Part shown: piece after piece, positions 44,683-53,853 of the stretch | Layout: each line of letters starts with the position of its first letter | How positions within the stretch are numbered: position 1 is the first letter of the stretch | Source: Gudongella sp. | Lineage (GTDB): Bacteria; Bacillota; Clostridia; Tissierellales; Tissierellaceae | Direction of reading: 5' to 3' | NCBI GenBank assembly: GCA_024649995.1 | Contig: JANKMX010000003.1 | Coordinates: forward strand, 1-56,585 | Length of the DNA: 56,585 bases | The notes under the pieces: model-generated | What the model saw: only the letters and a program-made list of their open reading frames with translations | Told to the model about the DNA's origin: nothing | The model's database searches: none | Translations under genes and position numbers: made by a program

Positions 44683-45711
44683 ATGAATGGTAATGGCATA
44701 CATGATTTTATAGAAAAGGGACCTACAAATTCCATATCTGATGTCCCTGGAGTAAAGATTGGTCATTGTTCAATTAAGAAAGATAAGATAAGGACAGGAG
44801 TAACTGCAATTATGCCAGCGGAAGGAAACGTTTTTAAGGAAAAACTCATATCCTCCGCCCATGTGATAAACGGATTTGGAAAATCAGCAGGACTTATACA
44901 GATTCAAGAGCTTGGAACTCTTGAAACTCCCATCTTGCTGACAAATACACTTTCGGTGGGAGCCGGGTTGACTGCTCTTACTAGATACATGCTTGACAAA
45001 AACGAGGATATTGGTGTTTCCACAGGAACTGTAAATCCAGTAGTATGTGAATGCAATGATGGAAAGATCAATCAAATAAGGTCCCAGGTAGTAAATGAGG
45101 AGCATTTTTTGGAAGCTATTCAAAATGCCTCAGAAAGTTTCAAGCAAGGCGACGTTGGGGCTGGTACAGGCATGATCTGCTATGGCTTAAAGGGCGGCAT
45201 CGGTTCAGCATCAAGGAAAGTCCTTATAGATGACAAAAAGTACAACCTGGGAGTTCTTGTACTTACAAATTTTGGTTCCATGGATGACCTTGTCTATTAT
45301 GGAAAACCTGTTGGTAGAATTATCAGCCCTCTACTGGCTAACCAAAATTCCATTGACAAGGGCTCAATTATTGTAATCCTGGCCACAGACATACCTGTGG
45401 ACTCAATGCAGCTTAGAAGGGTACTGAAAAGAACTCAATCAGGAATAGCCAGAACCGGTGGCTATACAGGTAATGGAAGCGGTGAGATTGCTGTTGGATT
45501 CACAACCTCCAATAGAGTGAGCCATTATCCTACGTCTGCTCTAATTGAAAGAAAAATACTACATGAGGATTATATGGATATTGTATTCCTAGCTACAGTT
45601 CAGACTACAGAGGAGGCCATACTTAATTCCCTGATACATTCCGACCCAGCAATCGGATTGGATGGGAATAAAGTTCACAGTCTAAAAGAGTTCGCTGAGC
45701 TTTTAAGATAG
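44683..45711 (+). CDS. P1 family (S58, DmpA-like) peptidase
   Basis: A 342-residue self-processing Ntn-hydrolase-like aminopeptidase. It opens with NSISDVPGVKIGHCSI, and GVTAIMP and GVLVLTNFGSM precede the expected autocleavage region. KGSIIVILATDIPVDSMQLR carries the likely nucleophile Ser, and SGIARTGGYTGNGSGEIAVG is a strong family mark. It probably cleaves N-terminal residues or beta-aminoacyl peptides in the cytoplasm. AAAGGGAGCTGATTCA precedes the ATG. It is divergent from the oxidoreductase operon and convergent with cysE, sharing the terminator at 45715-45753. Confidence 0.88.
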   Translation: MNGNGIHDFIEKGPTNSISDVPGVKIGHCSIKKDKIRTGVTAIMPAEGNVFKEKLISSAHVINGFGKSAGLIQIQELGTLETPILLTNTLSVGAGLTALTRYMLDKNEDIGVSTGTVNPVVCECNDGKINQIRSQVVNEEHFLEAIQNASESFKQGDVGAGTGMICYGLKGGIGSASRKVLIDDKKYNLGVLVLTNFGSMDDLVYYGKPVGRIISPLLANQNSIDKGSIIVILATDIPVDSMQLRRVLKRTQSGIARTGGYTGNGSGEIAVGFTTSNRVSHYPTSALIERKILHEDYMDIVFLATVQTTEEAILNSLIHSDPAIGLDGNKVHSLKEFAELLR

Positions 45712-45714
45712 AAA

Positions 45715-45753
45715 AAATCTCCCTCCAGTATGGGGTCATCTGTAGGGAGATTT
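45715..45753. terminator. shared terminator between the P1 peptidase gene and cysE
   Basis: AAATCTCCCT and AGGGAGATTT form a 10-bp stem flanked by an A-run on the left and TTTCTC on the right, so it can end both convergent transcripts. The minus-strand side ends with TTTTTTC. Confidence 0.8.
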
Positions 45754-45755
45754 CT

Positions 45756-46298
45756 CTAAACAATTCTAATGTGATTTATCTTTTTCTCAGGAATTAGCCT
45801 TGCTGGAGCACCAACTGCAGTATTGCGATCCGGAACATCCTTTAAAACAACAGAGTTGGCTCCTATTTTGGAATCAATTCCTATTGTAATTGGCCCAAGA
45901 AGCTTTGCACCAGCCCCAATTATAGCCCCTGACCTGACTGTGGGATGCCTTTTTTCTCCTTTTTCTCCACCTATGCCACCAAGTGTTACTCCGTGATAAA
46001 TTGTAACGTCATCTCCTATCTCAGCTGTTTCACCGATCACAATACCCATACCATGGTCTATAAAAAGTCGTTTTCCGATTGTTGCACCTGGATGGATTTC
46101 GATGCCTGTTATTCTTCTTGCCCTTTGGGAAATGAACCTGGCCAGTAGAAACCTTCCCGCCTTGTGCTGCTTGTGAGCCAACCTATGGTAGGCAATGGCC
46201 TTCAATCCTGGTGTGAAGAGTATCGATTCAAGCAAGGATTTTGCTGCAGGATCCTTTATCATTATGTTTTTACCTTCTTCAATAATCCATTTGATCAT
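45756..46298 (-). CDS. cysE: serine O-acetyltransferase
   Basis: A 180-residue hexapeptide-repeat acyltransferase making O-acetylserine from serine and acetyl-CoA, the first step of cysteine synthesis. It has [60 protein letters not shown] and [20 protein letters not shown]. Short forms of this size lack the N-terminal helical extension of the enterobacterial enzyme. The ATG directly follows the cysK stop (TAAATG), so the two genes are translationally coupled under the cysteine T-box. Confidence 0.95.
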   Translation of the reverse strand: MIKWIIEEGKNIMIKDPAAKSLLESILFTPGLKAIAYHRLAHKQHKAGRFLLARFISQRARRITGIEIHPGATIGKRLFIDHGMGIVIGETAEIGDDVTIYHGVTLGGIGGEKGEKRHPTVRSGAIIGAGAKLLGPITIGIDSKIGANSVVLKDVPDRNTAVGAPARLIPEKKINHIRIV

Positions 46299-47216
46299 TT
46301 AGTCCACCTTCTTGAAAATATCTGTTGAAAGATACCTTTCTCCAGTATCTGGTAATACCGTGACAACTCTCTTGCCTTGACCCAGTTCTTCTGCCACCTT
46401 GATTGCAGCAGCAAGATTAGAACCGGAGCTAATTCCTGCAAGAATACCTGAATTTCTTGCAAGTAACAGGGTTTTTTCCTTTGCTTCCTCATCATTCATG
46501 CTTATGACCTGGTCCACCACTTCCGAATCGTATATTTCCGGGATAAAGTTAGCTCCAATTCCCTGTATTCCATGGCTGGATGGCTCTCCTCCAGTTAGTA
46601 CCGGAGAATTGGCTGGTTGAACTGCAACAATACTTATTTCTGGATTCAGCTCCTTAAGACGTCTTCCTATTCCGCTTATGGTTCCACCAGTACCAACACC
46701 TGCGACAAAAGCATCAATTTCACCTTCCATATCCGCCCATATTTCCTCTGCAGTAGTTTCATAGTGTGCCTTTGCATTCGCTTTGTTTATGAACTGTCCA
46801 GGCATAAAATATCCGTTCTCTTTTGTCATAAGCTTTGCCTTTTCAACAGAACCACTCATACCAAGCTTCCCTGGAGTGAGAATCAGGTCTGCTCCATAAG
46901 CTTCCATAAGCCTTTGCCTTTCAAGACTCATGGAATCAGGCATAACAATAATTACCCTGTATCCTTTAATTGAACCTATCATGGCAAGGGCGACTCCAGT
47001 ATTCCCACTTGTAGCCTCTATTATGGTTGCACCATTATTTAGGAGACCTCTTTTTTCGGCATCTTCTATCATGAAAAGAGCTGCCCGATCCTTTATGCTA
47101 CCTCCAGGATTGAATCTCTCAATCTTCAAATAGATGTCAGCGATATCATCCTTGAATCCCTCAAACTTAACTACCGGTGTTTTTCCAATCAACTCCAATG
47201 TACTATTGTATAGCAT
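46299..47216 (-). CDS. cysK: cysteine synthase A (O-acetylserine sulfhydrylase)
   Basis: A PLP enzyme of 305 residues converting O-acetylserine and sulfide to cysteine. Seen: the PLP-Lys region RFNPGGSIKDRAALFMI (Lys in SIKDRA), TSGNTGVALAMIG, VGTGGTISGIGRRLKE (phosphate loop) and SGILAGISSGSNLAAAI. The ATG at 47214-47216 follows AGGAGGTTGAAT; the open frame above it runs into the T-box terminator. It forms an operon with cysE. Confidence 0.96.
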   Translation of the reverse strand: MLYNSTLELIGKTPVVKFEGFKDDIADIYLKIERFNPGGSIKDRAALFMIEDAEKRGLLNNGATIIEATSGNTGVALAMIGSIKGYRVIIVMPDSMSLERQRLMEAYGADLILTPGKLGMSGSVEKAKLMTKENGYFMPGQFINKANAKAHYETTAEEIWADMEGEIDAFVAGVGTGGTISGIGRRLKELNPEISIVAVQPANSPVLTGGEPSSHGIQGIGANFIPEIYDSEVVDQVISMNDEEAKEKTLLLARNSGILAGISSGSNLAAAIKVAEELGQGKRVVTVLPDTGERYLSTDIFKKVD

Positions 47217-47241
47217 ATTCAACCTCCTTAATATTAAAAAC

Positions 47242-47495
47242 AAAAAAACCTCTGCACTCAGTATAAACTTAATTATACAGAGGCAAAGGTTATATCTTCG
47301 CGGTTCCACTCTGTTTGGGTTTTACCCATCTCTTCAGGCACCATAATGCCATAGTTCTGTATCGGGAACTCCCGTGTTGGCCTACATTTTTTCGGCCAAA
47401 TGCTCCTTGGCGCACTTCCATAATGTTTGTATGACTGTTTCCCACCAACAACAGTCTCTCTGAAATACAATTCATAATGTACTCTACCAATTCCT
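47242..47495 (-). promoter_or_regulatory. T-box leader for cysK-cysE (cysteine)
   Basis: The T-box core reads AGTGGAACCGCGAAG on the minus strand (47296-47310). Its UGGA matches a tRNA ending UCCA, the U73 of tRNA-Cys. In stem I, GGAAGTGCGCC gives a candidate Cys specifier UGC at 47412-47414. The terminator stem is CCTCTG/CAGAGG (47249-47283) with inner TATA pairing and a T-run, TTTTTTTG. Cysteine starvation should therefore raise cysK-cysE expression. Confidence 0.93.
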
Positions 47496-47527
47496 AGCAA
47501 ATCACTAGTATTTATATTTACTATACA

Positions 47528-47555
47528 ATTATAGCACGTGTTCTTGAAATTGCAA
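47528..47555 (-). promoter_or_regulatory. promoter of the cysK-cysE T-box leader
   Basis: TTGCAA (47550-47555) and TATAAT (47528-47533) on the minus strand are separated by 16 bp, about 30-40 bp upstream of the start of stem I. The -10 box is perfect and the -35 box is moderate. Confidence 0.65.
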
Positions 47556-47578
47556 GTTCAAATGGTAAAATATTTTTC

Positions 47579-48490
47579 TTAGTCTCCAAAGTATTTTGAA
47601 AGTATATCTACCGTTGATTTGTTCATGTCGGTATCCAGCATAGGTATCTTGATAAATTCCTTGCCTTTAAATTCTCTTTCGATCTCTTCAAGGTACTCTT
47701 TCTCCTGTTTCTTTTTCTTCTCCCAGAACTCAGCACCAATATCATCTGGCATTATCCTGTTTATCACCAGGGTGTCAACAGGGATATTGAATTGCTTAAG
47801 CATCTTGATTGCCTTTTTGGTCTCCTCAATTGGAAGCTTTTCTGCATTGAGTACAAAGCGTATCCTAAGATTTTCAGTGTTGTTGAATATCTTCTTGATC
47901 TCTCCGAATCTCTGTTGCCTTCTTTCAAGAATTTCAAGCACAGGATCCTTCTCATCATATTTTCTTGTAACCATCTTGTTCATGTCCACAATTGATTTTC
48001 TTCTCTTTGCAAGAGACCCCATCCAACCCTCCAAAAGATCCGGAAGTGTCAGAATTCTTAGTGTGTGACCTGTTGGGGCGGTATCAAATATTATAATGTC
48101 GTAGTCATTAAACTTGTCTAAAATTATGTCGGAAATCTTATCGAACAATGCTGATTCATGGGTTCCTGGAGACACCATGGCAGCATCCAGCTGGCTGTTT
48201 ATCTCTTCAACTATAACATTCGACAAGATGGTCTTCATGTTTGCCCTGATTTTTTCGATATATAGCTCCGCCTCGTATTCGGGATCGATTTCCAAGCCAT
48301 CGAGGTTTTCCCTAATTCTAACAATACTCCTTCCTATATCCATTCCCAAAACATCAGAAATTGAATGTGCCGGGTCCGTTGATACAAGGAGTGTCCTTAA
48401 TCCTCTACCTGCAAAATTTATACTGTTGGCGGTGGAACAGGTTGTCTTTCCAACACCGCCCTTACCACCATAAAAAATTATCTTAGCCAT
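47579..48490 (-). CDS. ArsA/Get3-family ATPase, single-domain
   Basis: A 303-residue P-loop ATPase with a deviant Walker A, YGGKGGVGKTTCSTANSINF, followed by LLVSTDPAHSISDVL (switch I) and IIFDTAPTGHTLRILTLPDL (switch II). Enzymes of this type drive arsenite export or deliver tail-anchored or small membrane proteins. It is half the size of double-domain ArsA and there are no arsenic genes nearby, so a chaperone-like or membrane-protein handling role is more likely here. It lies 17 bp downstream of the 95-residue gene and next to cstA. Confidence 0.88.
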   Translation of the reverse strand: MAKIIFYGGKGGVGKTTCSTANSINFAGRGLRTLLVSTDPAHSISDVLGMDIGRSIVRIRENLDGLEIDPEYEAELYIEKIRANMKTILSNVIVEEINSQLDAAMVSPGTHESALFDKISDIILDKFNDYDIIIFDTAPTGHTLRILTLPDLLEGWMGSLAKRRKSIVDMNKMVTRKYDEKDPVLEILERRQQRFGEIKKIFNNTENLRIRFVLNAEKLPIEETKKAIKMLKQFNIPVDTLVINRIMPDDIGAEFWEKKKKQEKEYLEEIEREFKGKEFIKIPMLDTDMNKSTVDILSKYFGD

Positions 48491-48507
48491 TTTCTTCCTC
48501 CGTCATC

Positions 48508-48795
48508 TTAGGGATCCAGGTCATAGTTTGACCATCGTTCTTCCCATACACTCTTTCGTTTTCCCATTCGCTTGTCCCAATCCTCGATTTCATCAACCAA
48601 ATAAGGTAGCAGCTCCAAGGTGTAGTAGCTAATTGGAAGGGGCATGCCAAGCTGATCCGAAAAACAAATCAGTATAAAATTATCCATTTCGGTCTTTGTT
48701 TCACTTTCCAGCATTTCATATGCTCTTCCTTTGAAATCAGTGGCACCCTTGAAAAAAAGTCCGAAATCTGTGATAAATTTCTTCAATCTATTCAT
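48508..48795 (-). CDS. uncharacterised 95-residue protein paired with the ArsA-like ATPase
   Basis: I do not recognise it with confidence. A soluble, slightly acidic protein with a conserved-looking core MPLPISYYTLELLPYLVDEI preceded by NFILICFSDQLG, and an aromatic C-terminus (VWEERWSNYDLDP). The core loosely recalls the small corynebacterial proteins annotated next to ArsA-like genes. The ATG at 48793-48795 follows AAGGGGAATTTTT; the longer frame overlaps the cstA terminator. It sits between cstA and the ATPase gene, so it may be a client or partner of the ATPase. Confidence 0.65.
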   Translation of the reverse strand: MNRLKKFITDFGLFFKGATDFKGRAYEMLESETKTEMDNFILICFSDQLGMPLPISYYTLELLPYLVDEIEDWDKRMGKRKSVWEERWSNYDLDP

Positions 48796-48816
48796 AAAAA
48801 TTCCCCTTACATAAAA

Positions 48817-48838
48817 GAGAGAAGCCAAGGCTTCTCTC
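48817..48838 (-). terminator. terminator after cstA
   Basis: GAGAGAAGCC and GGCTTCTCTC form a 10-bp stem with a two-base gap, followed on the minus strand by TTTTATG. Some read-through would be needed to express the 95-residue and ArsA-like genes, unless they have their own promoter. Confidence 0.75.
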
Positions 48839-48859
48839 CCATAGTTTATCAGACTGAAA

Positions 48860-50473
48860 TTAGTCTATTTTCTCAGTACTGGCAAATGCTGCTCTGGATT
48901 CCAGAATCAATACAATTGCAAGAATGAACAGTGCCACTGCAAATACCAATAGTATAGGATTTGCAAGGTTAGCCATCATCAAGAGCACAAGAGCAACCAA
49001 TGTCGCTATAAACATGAATACCATTGGATATACTGCCATTTTGTATTCTCTTCCGCTTCTCTTTAACCATAGGGCAAGTGCCAAAAGGGCAAGTGCTGCA
49101 AGAAGCTGGTTAGCAGATCCGAAGATTGGCCATACAAGCTGGTAGCCTCTAAATGCCAATGCTCCGCCTAGAATAACTGTTATCAAAGTTGAAACATATT
49201 TATTTGTCAGTGTACTTGTAAGCCCGTTTGTAGCTGCGCCTTCCACATCAGAAGTGAAGAACTCCTGGAATATGAATCTTGCAAGTCTTGTTGCAGTATC
49301 AAGTGAAGTCAATGCAAATGCAGAAATTGCAAGTGTTACAAAGTTCTTTGCCACTAGCTGTGGGAAGCCCATTGATGCCATGAATGTCCCGATACCATCG
49401 GCAAATACATTCAGAGCTCCACCTGCTGCGGTAACCTCAGCAAGCTTATCCGCTGAAAGATATGCAGCAGTTATAATTGCCAATGTTGCAAGTACACCTT
49501 CAATAAGCATTGCACCATAGCCAACCAGTTTAATGTCAGCCTCAGTATCAAGCTGCTTTGCAGTAGTTCCTGATCCAACCAGAGAGTGGAATCCAGAAAT
49601 AGCTCCACAGGCAATCGTAATAAAGAGTATTGGGAACAGATAGTTTGAACCAACCTTAAAGCTTGTATAAGCAGGCAATTGAATTTCTGGTCTCATAACA
49701 AAAAGTCCTATTACCCCGCCCGCAAGCATAGCATATAGCAGGAATGAGTTTAGGTAATCTCTAGGCTGCAAAAGTATCCATACAGGTGTTACTGATGCCA
49801 CAAAGATATAACCCAAGAGGATTATCATCCATGTATTTACGGAAAGACTTAATGGGAACATTACTCCAACCCATACAGCAACAGCCAGTAGTACAACACC
49901 TACAACCGTACCAACCGCAAGGCTGACCCCTCTTCTGTATACTCCAACTCCAAACAAAATAGCAAGAAAAATAAATAATATTGATGATGTCGCAGCTTCA
50001 GGTGTTGAGACAAATGCAGATGCCACAATATTTGTGAAGGCAGCCACGACAAGAATGAGTGTAAGCCATGCAAACAGGGCGAATAGCTTCTTACCCTTGC
50101 TTCCCATGGTGTGGCCGATAACCTCACCGATTGATCTTCCTCCATGTCTAACTGAAGCGAATAAGGAACCCATGTCATGGACTCCACCAAAGAATATTGA
50201 ACCAATTACAATCCAAAGCATAACTGGAAGCCAGCCAAACATTGATGCTGCAATAGGCCCTACTATTGGACCAGCTCCAGCAATAGATGAAAAGTGGTGA
50301 CCCAACAGAACCGGTGCTTTAGCAGGTACGTAATCCACACCATCTTCCATGGTATGGGCTGGAGTTTTCTTTGTTATATCCAAACCCCAATGTTTTGCCA
50401 ACCATGCACCGTATGTAGCGTAGGCAACAAGAAATGCGACAATACTAAAAATGATTAACCAAATTGAATTCAT
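48860..50473 (-). CDS. cstA: CstA-family transporter (carbon starvation/peptide or pyruvate uptake)
   Basis: A 537-residue membrane protein with about 16 helices. CstA marks: ITKKTPAHTMEDGVDYVPAK, LLGHHFSSIAGAGPIVGPIA, GGVHDMGSLFASVRHGGRSI and PIFGSANQLLAALALLALAL. It imports pyruvate or peptides. This is the short form without the long C-terminal extension of E. coli CstA (about 700 residues). GGAGGG precedes the ATG by about ten bases. It may form a unit with the 169-residue gene upstream. Confidence 0.94.
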   Translation of the reverse strand: MNSIWLIIFSIVAFLVAYATYGAWLAKHWGLDITKKTPAHTMEDGVDYVPAKAPVLLGHHFSSIAGAGPIVGPIAASMFGWLPVMLWIVIGSIFFGGVHDMGSLFASVRHGGRSIGEVIGHTMGSKGKKLFALFAWLTLILVVAAFTNIVASAFVSTPEAATSSILFIFLAILFGVGVYRRGVSLAVGTVVGVVLLAVAVWVGVMFPLSLSVNTWMIILLGYIFVASVTPVWILLQPRDYLNSFLLYAMLAGGVIGLFVMRPEIQLPAYTSFKVGSNYLFPILFITIACGAISGFHSLVGSGTTAKQLDTEADIKLVGYGAMLIEGVLATLAIITAAYLSADKLAEVTAAGGALNVFADGIGTFMASMGFPQLVAKNFVTLAISAFALTSLDTATRLARFIFQEFFTSDVEGAATNGLTSTLTNKYVSTLITVILGGALAFRGYQLVWPIFGSANQLLAALALLALALWLKRSGREYKMAVYPMVFMFIATLVALVLLMMANLANPILLVFAVALFILAIVLILESRAAFASTEKID

Positions 50474-50503
50474 GATTTCCCTCCTTCTATAAAATTATAA
50501 CTA

Positions 50504-51013
50504 TTACCTGGTGAAACCGTAAATCTCGCTTACCTCCCTTCCTTTCTTATTAGCTATATTTGATCCATCATTAAGGGAGGTGACAATTATTCTTATATCA
50601 ACCCAACCCTTAAGTCCGAATGAAAAGCCCTTGTGGTACTTGAACTTCTTGATCCTTTTCAATACTTTATCTTCAATCAGTTCCAATGGCTTATCCACAA
50701 GTATCACACCGGTTATAACACTTGACATGTGCTCATCATGGAGAACCACAAGCTCATCAATACTTCTAACCATGCTATCAGCGAATCTTTCAAACTCATT
50801 GTTATCAAGATTTTCAACCATTTTAACAAATATATACTCATTGTTCTCCATGGCATAAATTTTGGCTGACTTAGTCAGAAAATATTTCTCAGCCCGCAGG
50901 TGGTACCTAGCAAACAAATCATATTCTTCATTATTGGCCACATGGTCCCTAAATACGTCAAAGTTTCTCATCAGCTTTTTTTCCAATTCATCCAAATACT
51001 GGCCCAATTCCAT
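50504..51013 (-). CDS. uncharacterised 169-residue protein
   Basis: Not recognised with confidence; it resembles small uncharacterised proteins of anaerobic Bacillota. It is soluble and charged, helical at the start (MELGQYLDELEKKLMRNFDV), with RYHLRAEKYFLTKSAKIYAM, then VLVDKPLELIEDKVLKRIKK-like beta-helix segments, and no membrane segment. It is 30 bp upstream of cstA on the same strand, so it may modulate or accompany the transporter. GGAGAGAGTGATTGG precedes the ATG. Confidence 0.65.
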   Translation of the reverse strand: MELGQYLDELEKKLMRNFDVFRDHVANNEEYDLFARYHLRAEKYFLTKSAKIYAMENNEYIFVKMVENLDNNEFERFADSMVRSIDELVVLHDEHMSSVITGVILVDKPLELIEDKVLKRIKKFKYHKGFSFGLKGWVDIRIIVTSLNDGSNIANKKGREVSEIYGFTR

Positions 51014-51162
51014 CCAATCACTCTCTCCGTATCTAATTTATGACAAATGTTTAATTTACACCTTTATTGTACTCCTGCTCATCATCAATGTCAATAAAAT
51101 GCCTATGGAAATTTTATTCCTTTAAAGTAAAGTGCTCGTTTAAATTTCCAATAGATCTAATT

Positions 51163-52452
51163 CTATCTATTAATCAAATCCTTAGCCCTATTTTGGGCCA
51201 TATACTTGATTTTTTCAATATCGAGGGTCTTCATTTCCCGATTCTTCATGAGTATTTTACCATCGACAATAACAGTGTCTACATCGCTTCCATAGGTAGA
51301 ATAGGATAATGCCGATACAAGATTATGCCTTGGGGTCAGGTGAGACTTATCCATATCAACCAGGATGATATCTGCCCTTTTGCCTACCTCAATTGATCCG
51401 ATTTTATTGTCCCATTGAAGTCCTCTTGCTCCATTTATTGTTGCCATCCTCAAAGCATCCACCGCCTTGACGCTCAAGGCATCCTCATCCACAGCCTTGT
51501 TAATCAAGGCTGCCAGATTCAGCTCCTTGAACATATTCAAGTTATTGTTTGATGAGGCTCCATCAGTTCCAAGGGATACATTCAAGCCTCTTTCAAGCAT
51601 CCTTTGAACTGGGGCGAACCCACTGGCCAGCTTCATGTTGCTTCCTGGGTTGTTCACCGGATGAACTGACTTTTCAACCATAAGCTCGATGTCGTTATGG
51701 TCCACATGGACACAATGTGCAGCCAGGGTATGAACATCAAGAACGCCTAGGTCGTAAACATGTTTTATTGGAGATTTCCCATGCCTTTCATAGCTTTCCT
51801 GAACCTCCCTTTTTGTTTCTGCCAGATGTATATGGATACCCGTCCCAAGCTCCTGTGCCAAATTTTTGGCCTTAACCAAAAACTCCGGACTGCAGGTGTA
51901 TGGTGCATGTGGAGCTATCATAACACGTATTCTGTCATTGGATGTCTTATTGTAGCGATTGAAAAGGTCTCTGCTCTCATTAAGCTTTTTATCAGGGTCC
52001 TTTCTGTCCTCCACAATCCCTCTAGTGAGCATTGCCCTGATTCCAGACTCCTGGGCACCTTTCCCAACCTCCTCCATGAAGAAGTACATGTCACAGAAGG
52101 CCGTGGTTCCAGTTTGAATCATTTCAGACATACTTAGCAAGGAACCCCAGTATATATCCTCACCGTTAAGATTGGCTTCAACCGGCCATATCTTTTCAGT
52201 CAGCCATTGATGTAGTGGTAGATCATCGGCATAGTTCCTCAAAAGGCTCATTCCCATATGCGTATGAGCATTTACAAGCCCTGGCAAAGCTGCCATGTTA
52301 CGTCCATCAATAGTCTCCTCTACATCAAGCCCAATAATCTCATCCCCAATATGAGTGATAATTCCATCCTGGATATAAATATTGCTATTCTCGATTATTC
52401 GATTTTCTCTATCTATGGTCACTATATCAACATTCTCTATTCTTAAAGTCAT
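51163..52452 (-). CDS. mtaD: 5-methylthioadenosine/S-adenosylhomocysteine deaminase
   Basis: A 429-residue amidohydrolase of the ATZ/TRZ family, deaminating MTA and SAH to the inosyl compounds. Metal and substrate sites: LPGLVNAHTHMGMSLLR (HxH), IHIHLAETKREVQESYER, TLAAHCVHVDHNDIEL, and SLGTDGASSNNNLNMFKELN with the catalytic Asp. The C-terminal part KIGSIEVGKRADIILVDM is typical. Other aminohydrolases of this family (guanine, ammeline) have similar sites, so exact specificity is less certain. AGGAGGTTTTT precedes the ATG; it is ten bp downstream of the MATE gene. Confidence 0.88.
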   Translation of the reverse strand: MTLRIENVDIVTIDRENRIIENSNIYIQDGIITHIGDEIIGLDVEETIDGRNMAALPGLVNAHTHMGMSLLRNYADDLPLHQWLTEKIWPVEANLNGEDIYWGSLLSMSEMIQTGTTAFCDMYFFMEEVGKGAQESGIRAMLTRGIVEDRKDPDKKLNESRDLFNRYNKTSNDRIRVMIAPHAPYTCSPEFLVKAKNLAQELGTGIHIHLAETKREVQESYERHGKSPIKHVYDLGVLDVHTLAAHCVHVDHNDIELMVEKSVHPVNNPGSNMKLASGFAPVQRMLERGLNVSLGTDGASSNNNLNMFKELNLAALINKAVDEDALSVKAVDALRMATINGARGLQWDNKIGSIEVGKRADIILVDMDKSHLTPRHNLVSALSYSTYGSDVDTVIVDGKILMKNREMKTLDIEKIKYMAQNRAKDLINR

Positions 52453-52461
52453 AAAAACCTC

Positions 52462-53838
52462 CTATAGAAAAATATTCCCCATTGCTTCCTTGCTGGTGTT
52501 AAATATATCCTTTCTTCTGTAGGTCAGCACAGCCAGTATAAAGCGAACCAAAAGATCCACTCCCATCATCAACCATATCCACTCAATCCCTGCATCCATT
52601 ACATATGTCATAAGGAGTACCAATGGAACCCTTACAAGCCACAATCCAACTCCCACATTTATCATTGAAGCCTTTGGATAACCAGCTCCCCTTAATGCTC
52701 CATTGAGAAGACCTGCCAAATTCTGTGGTATCTGAAGCAAGCCCATGATAAATAAATATACAGCTCCAACAGCTATAATTTCTGGGTCATTTGAAAATAC
52801 TCTCATGATCTGGGATGGCAGAAATACCATCAAACCTCCTGCCACTGAGGTTACAATCAGTGAAAGCCTGATGAGATGTTTCATGTAGGTTCTCCCCATT
52901 TCACTGTCCCTTGAACCTACTGATTGCCCAACAAAGGTTGATGCAGCAATTCCAAAGCCTGCAGCTGGCATATATGATATGGATTCAGCCTGTAATCCCA
53001 GCTGATATGCTGCATAGGCAACCTCTCCGTAGGTAAGTACAGCTCTTGTGATTATTATTGAGGCCAGTTGCCAGAAGCTCATTTCGAATGAAGTTGGAAC
53101 GGCAAATCTTATGAGTCTAAATGCTTGCTCTCTGTTGAATTTAAGCTTAAATCCACCACCAAGCCTTGCAAAGGTACCATTTCTACCGAACAAAACAAAA
53201 ATTCCAATCAAGGCAGCTATTCCATATGATATGTTGTAGGCTATTGCAGCCCCCCTTAGACCCAGTTCAGGCAATCCAAATTTACCAAATATGAGGGTGT
53301 AGCTAAAGACAATATTGACCCCGTTTAGGATTCCTACAATGATCATGGGAGTCTTCGCATTTCCCATTCCCTGTAGGATTCCTGCAGTTAACAGAATTAT
53401 CGCTGTAAATGGCAAGCTCCATGATAATATCCTAAGGTACATTGTCCCTCCTGCCAAAAGGGCTGGTGTGGGATTAAATATTCCAATAAGGCTTTCTGTG
53501 TTCCAGTATATTAATTGCTGAAAAATCATGGATACTCCCAGTGCCAATATAAATGCCTGTTCTGTTAAATCCTTAAGCTTTCCGTGATTCCCAGCTCCAT
53601 AGCTCTGTGCTACAAAAACCGAATTCCCGGTTCCAATCCCTTTTAAGACAGCCCAAATAATCCTGAATAGGATATTGCTCATCCCAATTGCACCAACGGC
53701 TATTGAATCTATTCTTCCCACCATAGCCATTGATACAACTCCAGCGGTCATCTGAAGTATATTTTCCGCGGTTATGGGCAATGTCATGGAAAGAATCTTT
53801 TTCCTTACTTTTTTATCATCAATGTCTTTTTTCGTCAT
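52462..53838 (-). CDS. MATE-family multidrug/sodium exporter
   Basis: A 458-residue protein with twelve predicted helices in two homologous halves. MATE marks: LPITAENILQMTAGVVSMAM (first helix), GTGNSVFVAQSYGAGN, and AGFGIAASTFVGQSVGSRD. It exports organic cations or other small molecules in exchange for Na+ or H+. It lies between a DppA-like peptidase gene and an MTA deaminase gene in one run of minus-strand genes, with no drug-specific signal. Confidence 0.92.
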   Translation of the reverse strand: MTKKDIDDKKVRKKILSMTLPITAENILQMTAGVVSMAMVGRIDSIAVGAIGMSNILFRIIWAVLKGIGTGNSVFVAQSYGAGNHGKLKDLTEQAFILALGVSMIFQQLIYWNTESLIGIFNPTPALLAGGTMYLRILSWSLPFTAIILLTAGILQGMGNAKTPMIIVGILNGVNIVFSYTLIFGKFGLPELGLRGAAIAYNISYGIAALIGIFVLFGRNGTFARLGGGFKLKFNREQAFRLIRFAVPTSFEMSFWQLASIIITRAVLTYGEVAYAAYQLGLQAESISYMPAAGFGIAASTFVGQSVGSRDSEMGRTYMKHLIRLSLIVTSVAGGLMVFLPSQIMRVFSNDPEIIAVGAVYLFIMGLLQIPQNLAGLLNGALRGAGYPKASMINVGVGLWLVRVPLVLLMTYVMDAGIEWIWLMMGVDLLVRFILAVLTYRRKDIFNTSKEAMGNIFL

Positions 53839-53853
53839 TTTATCTCCCTGTTG

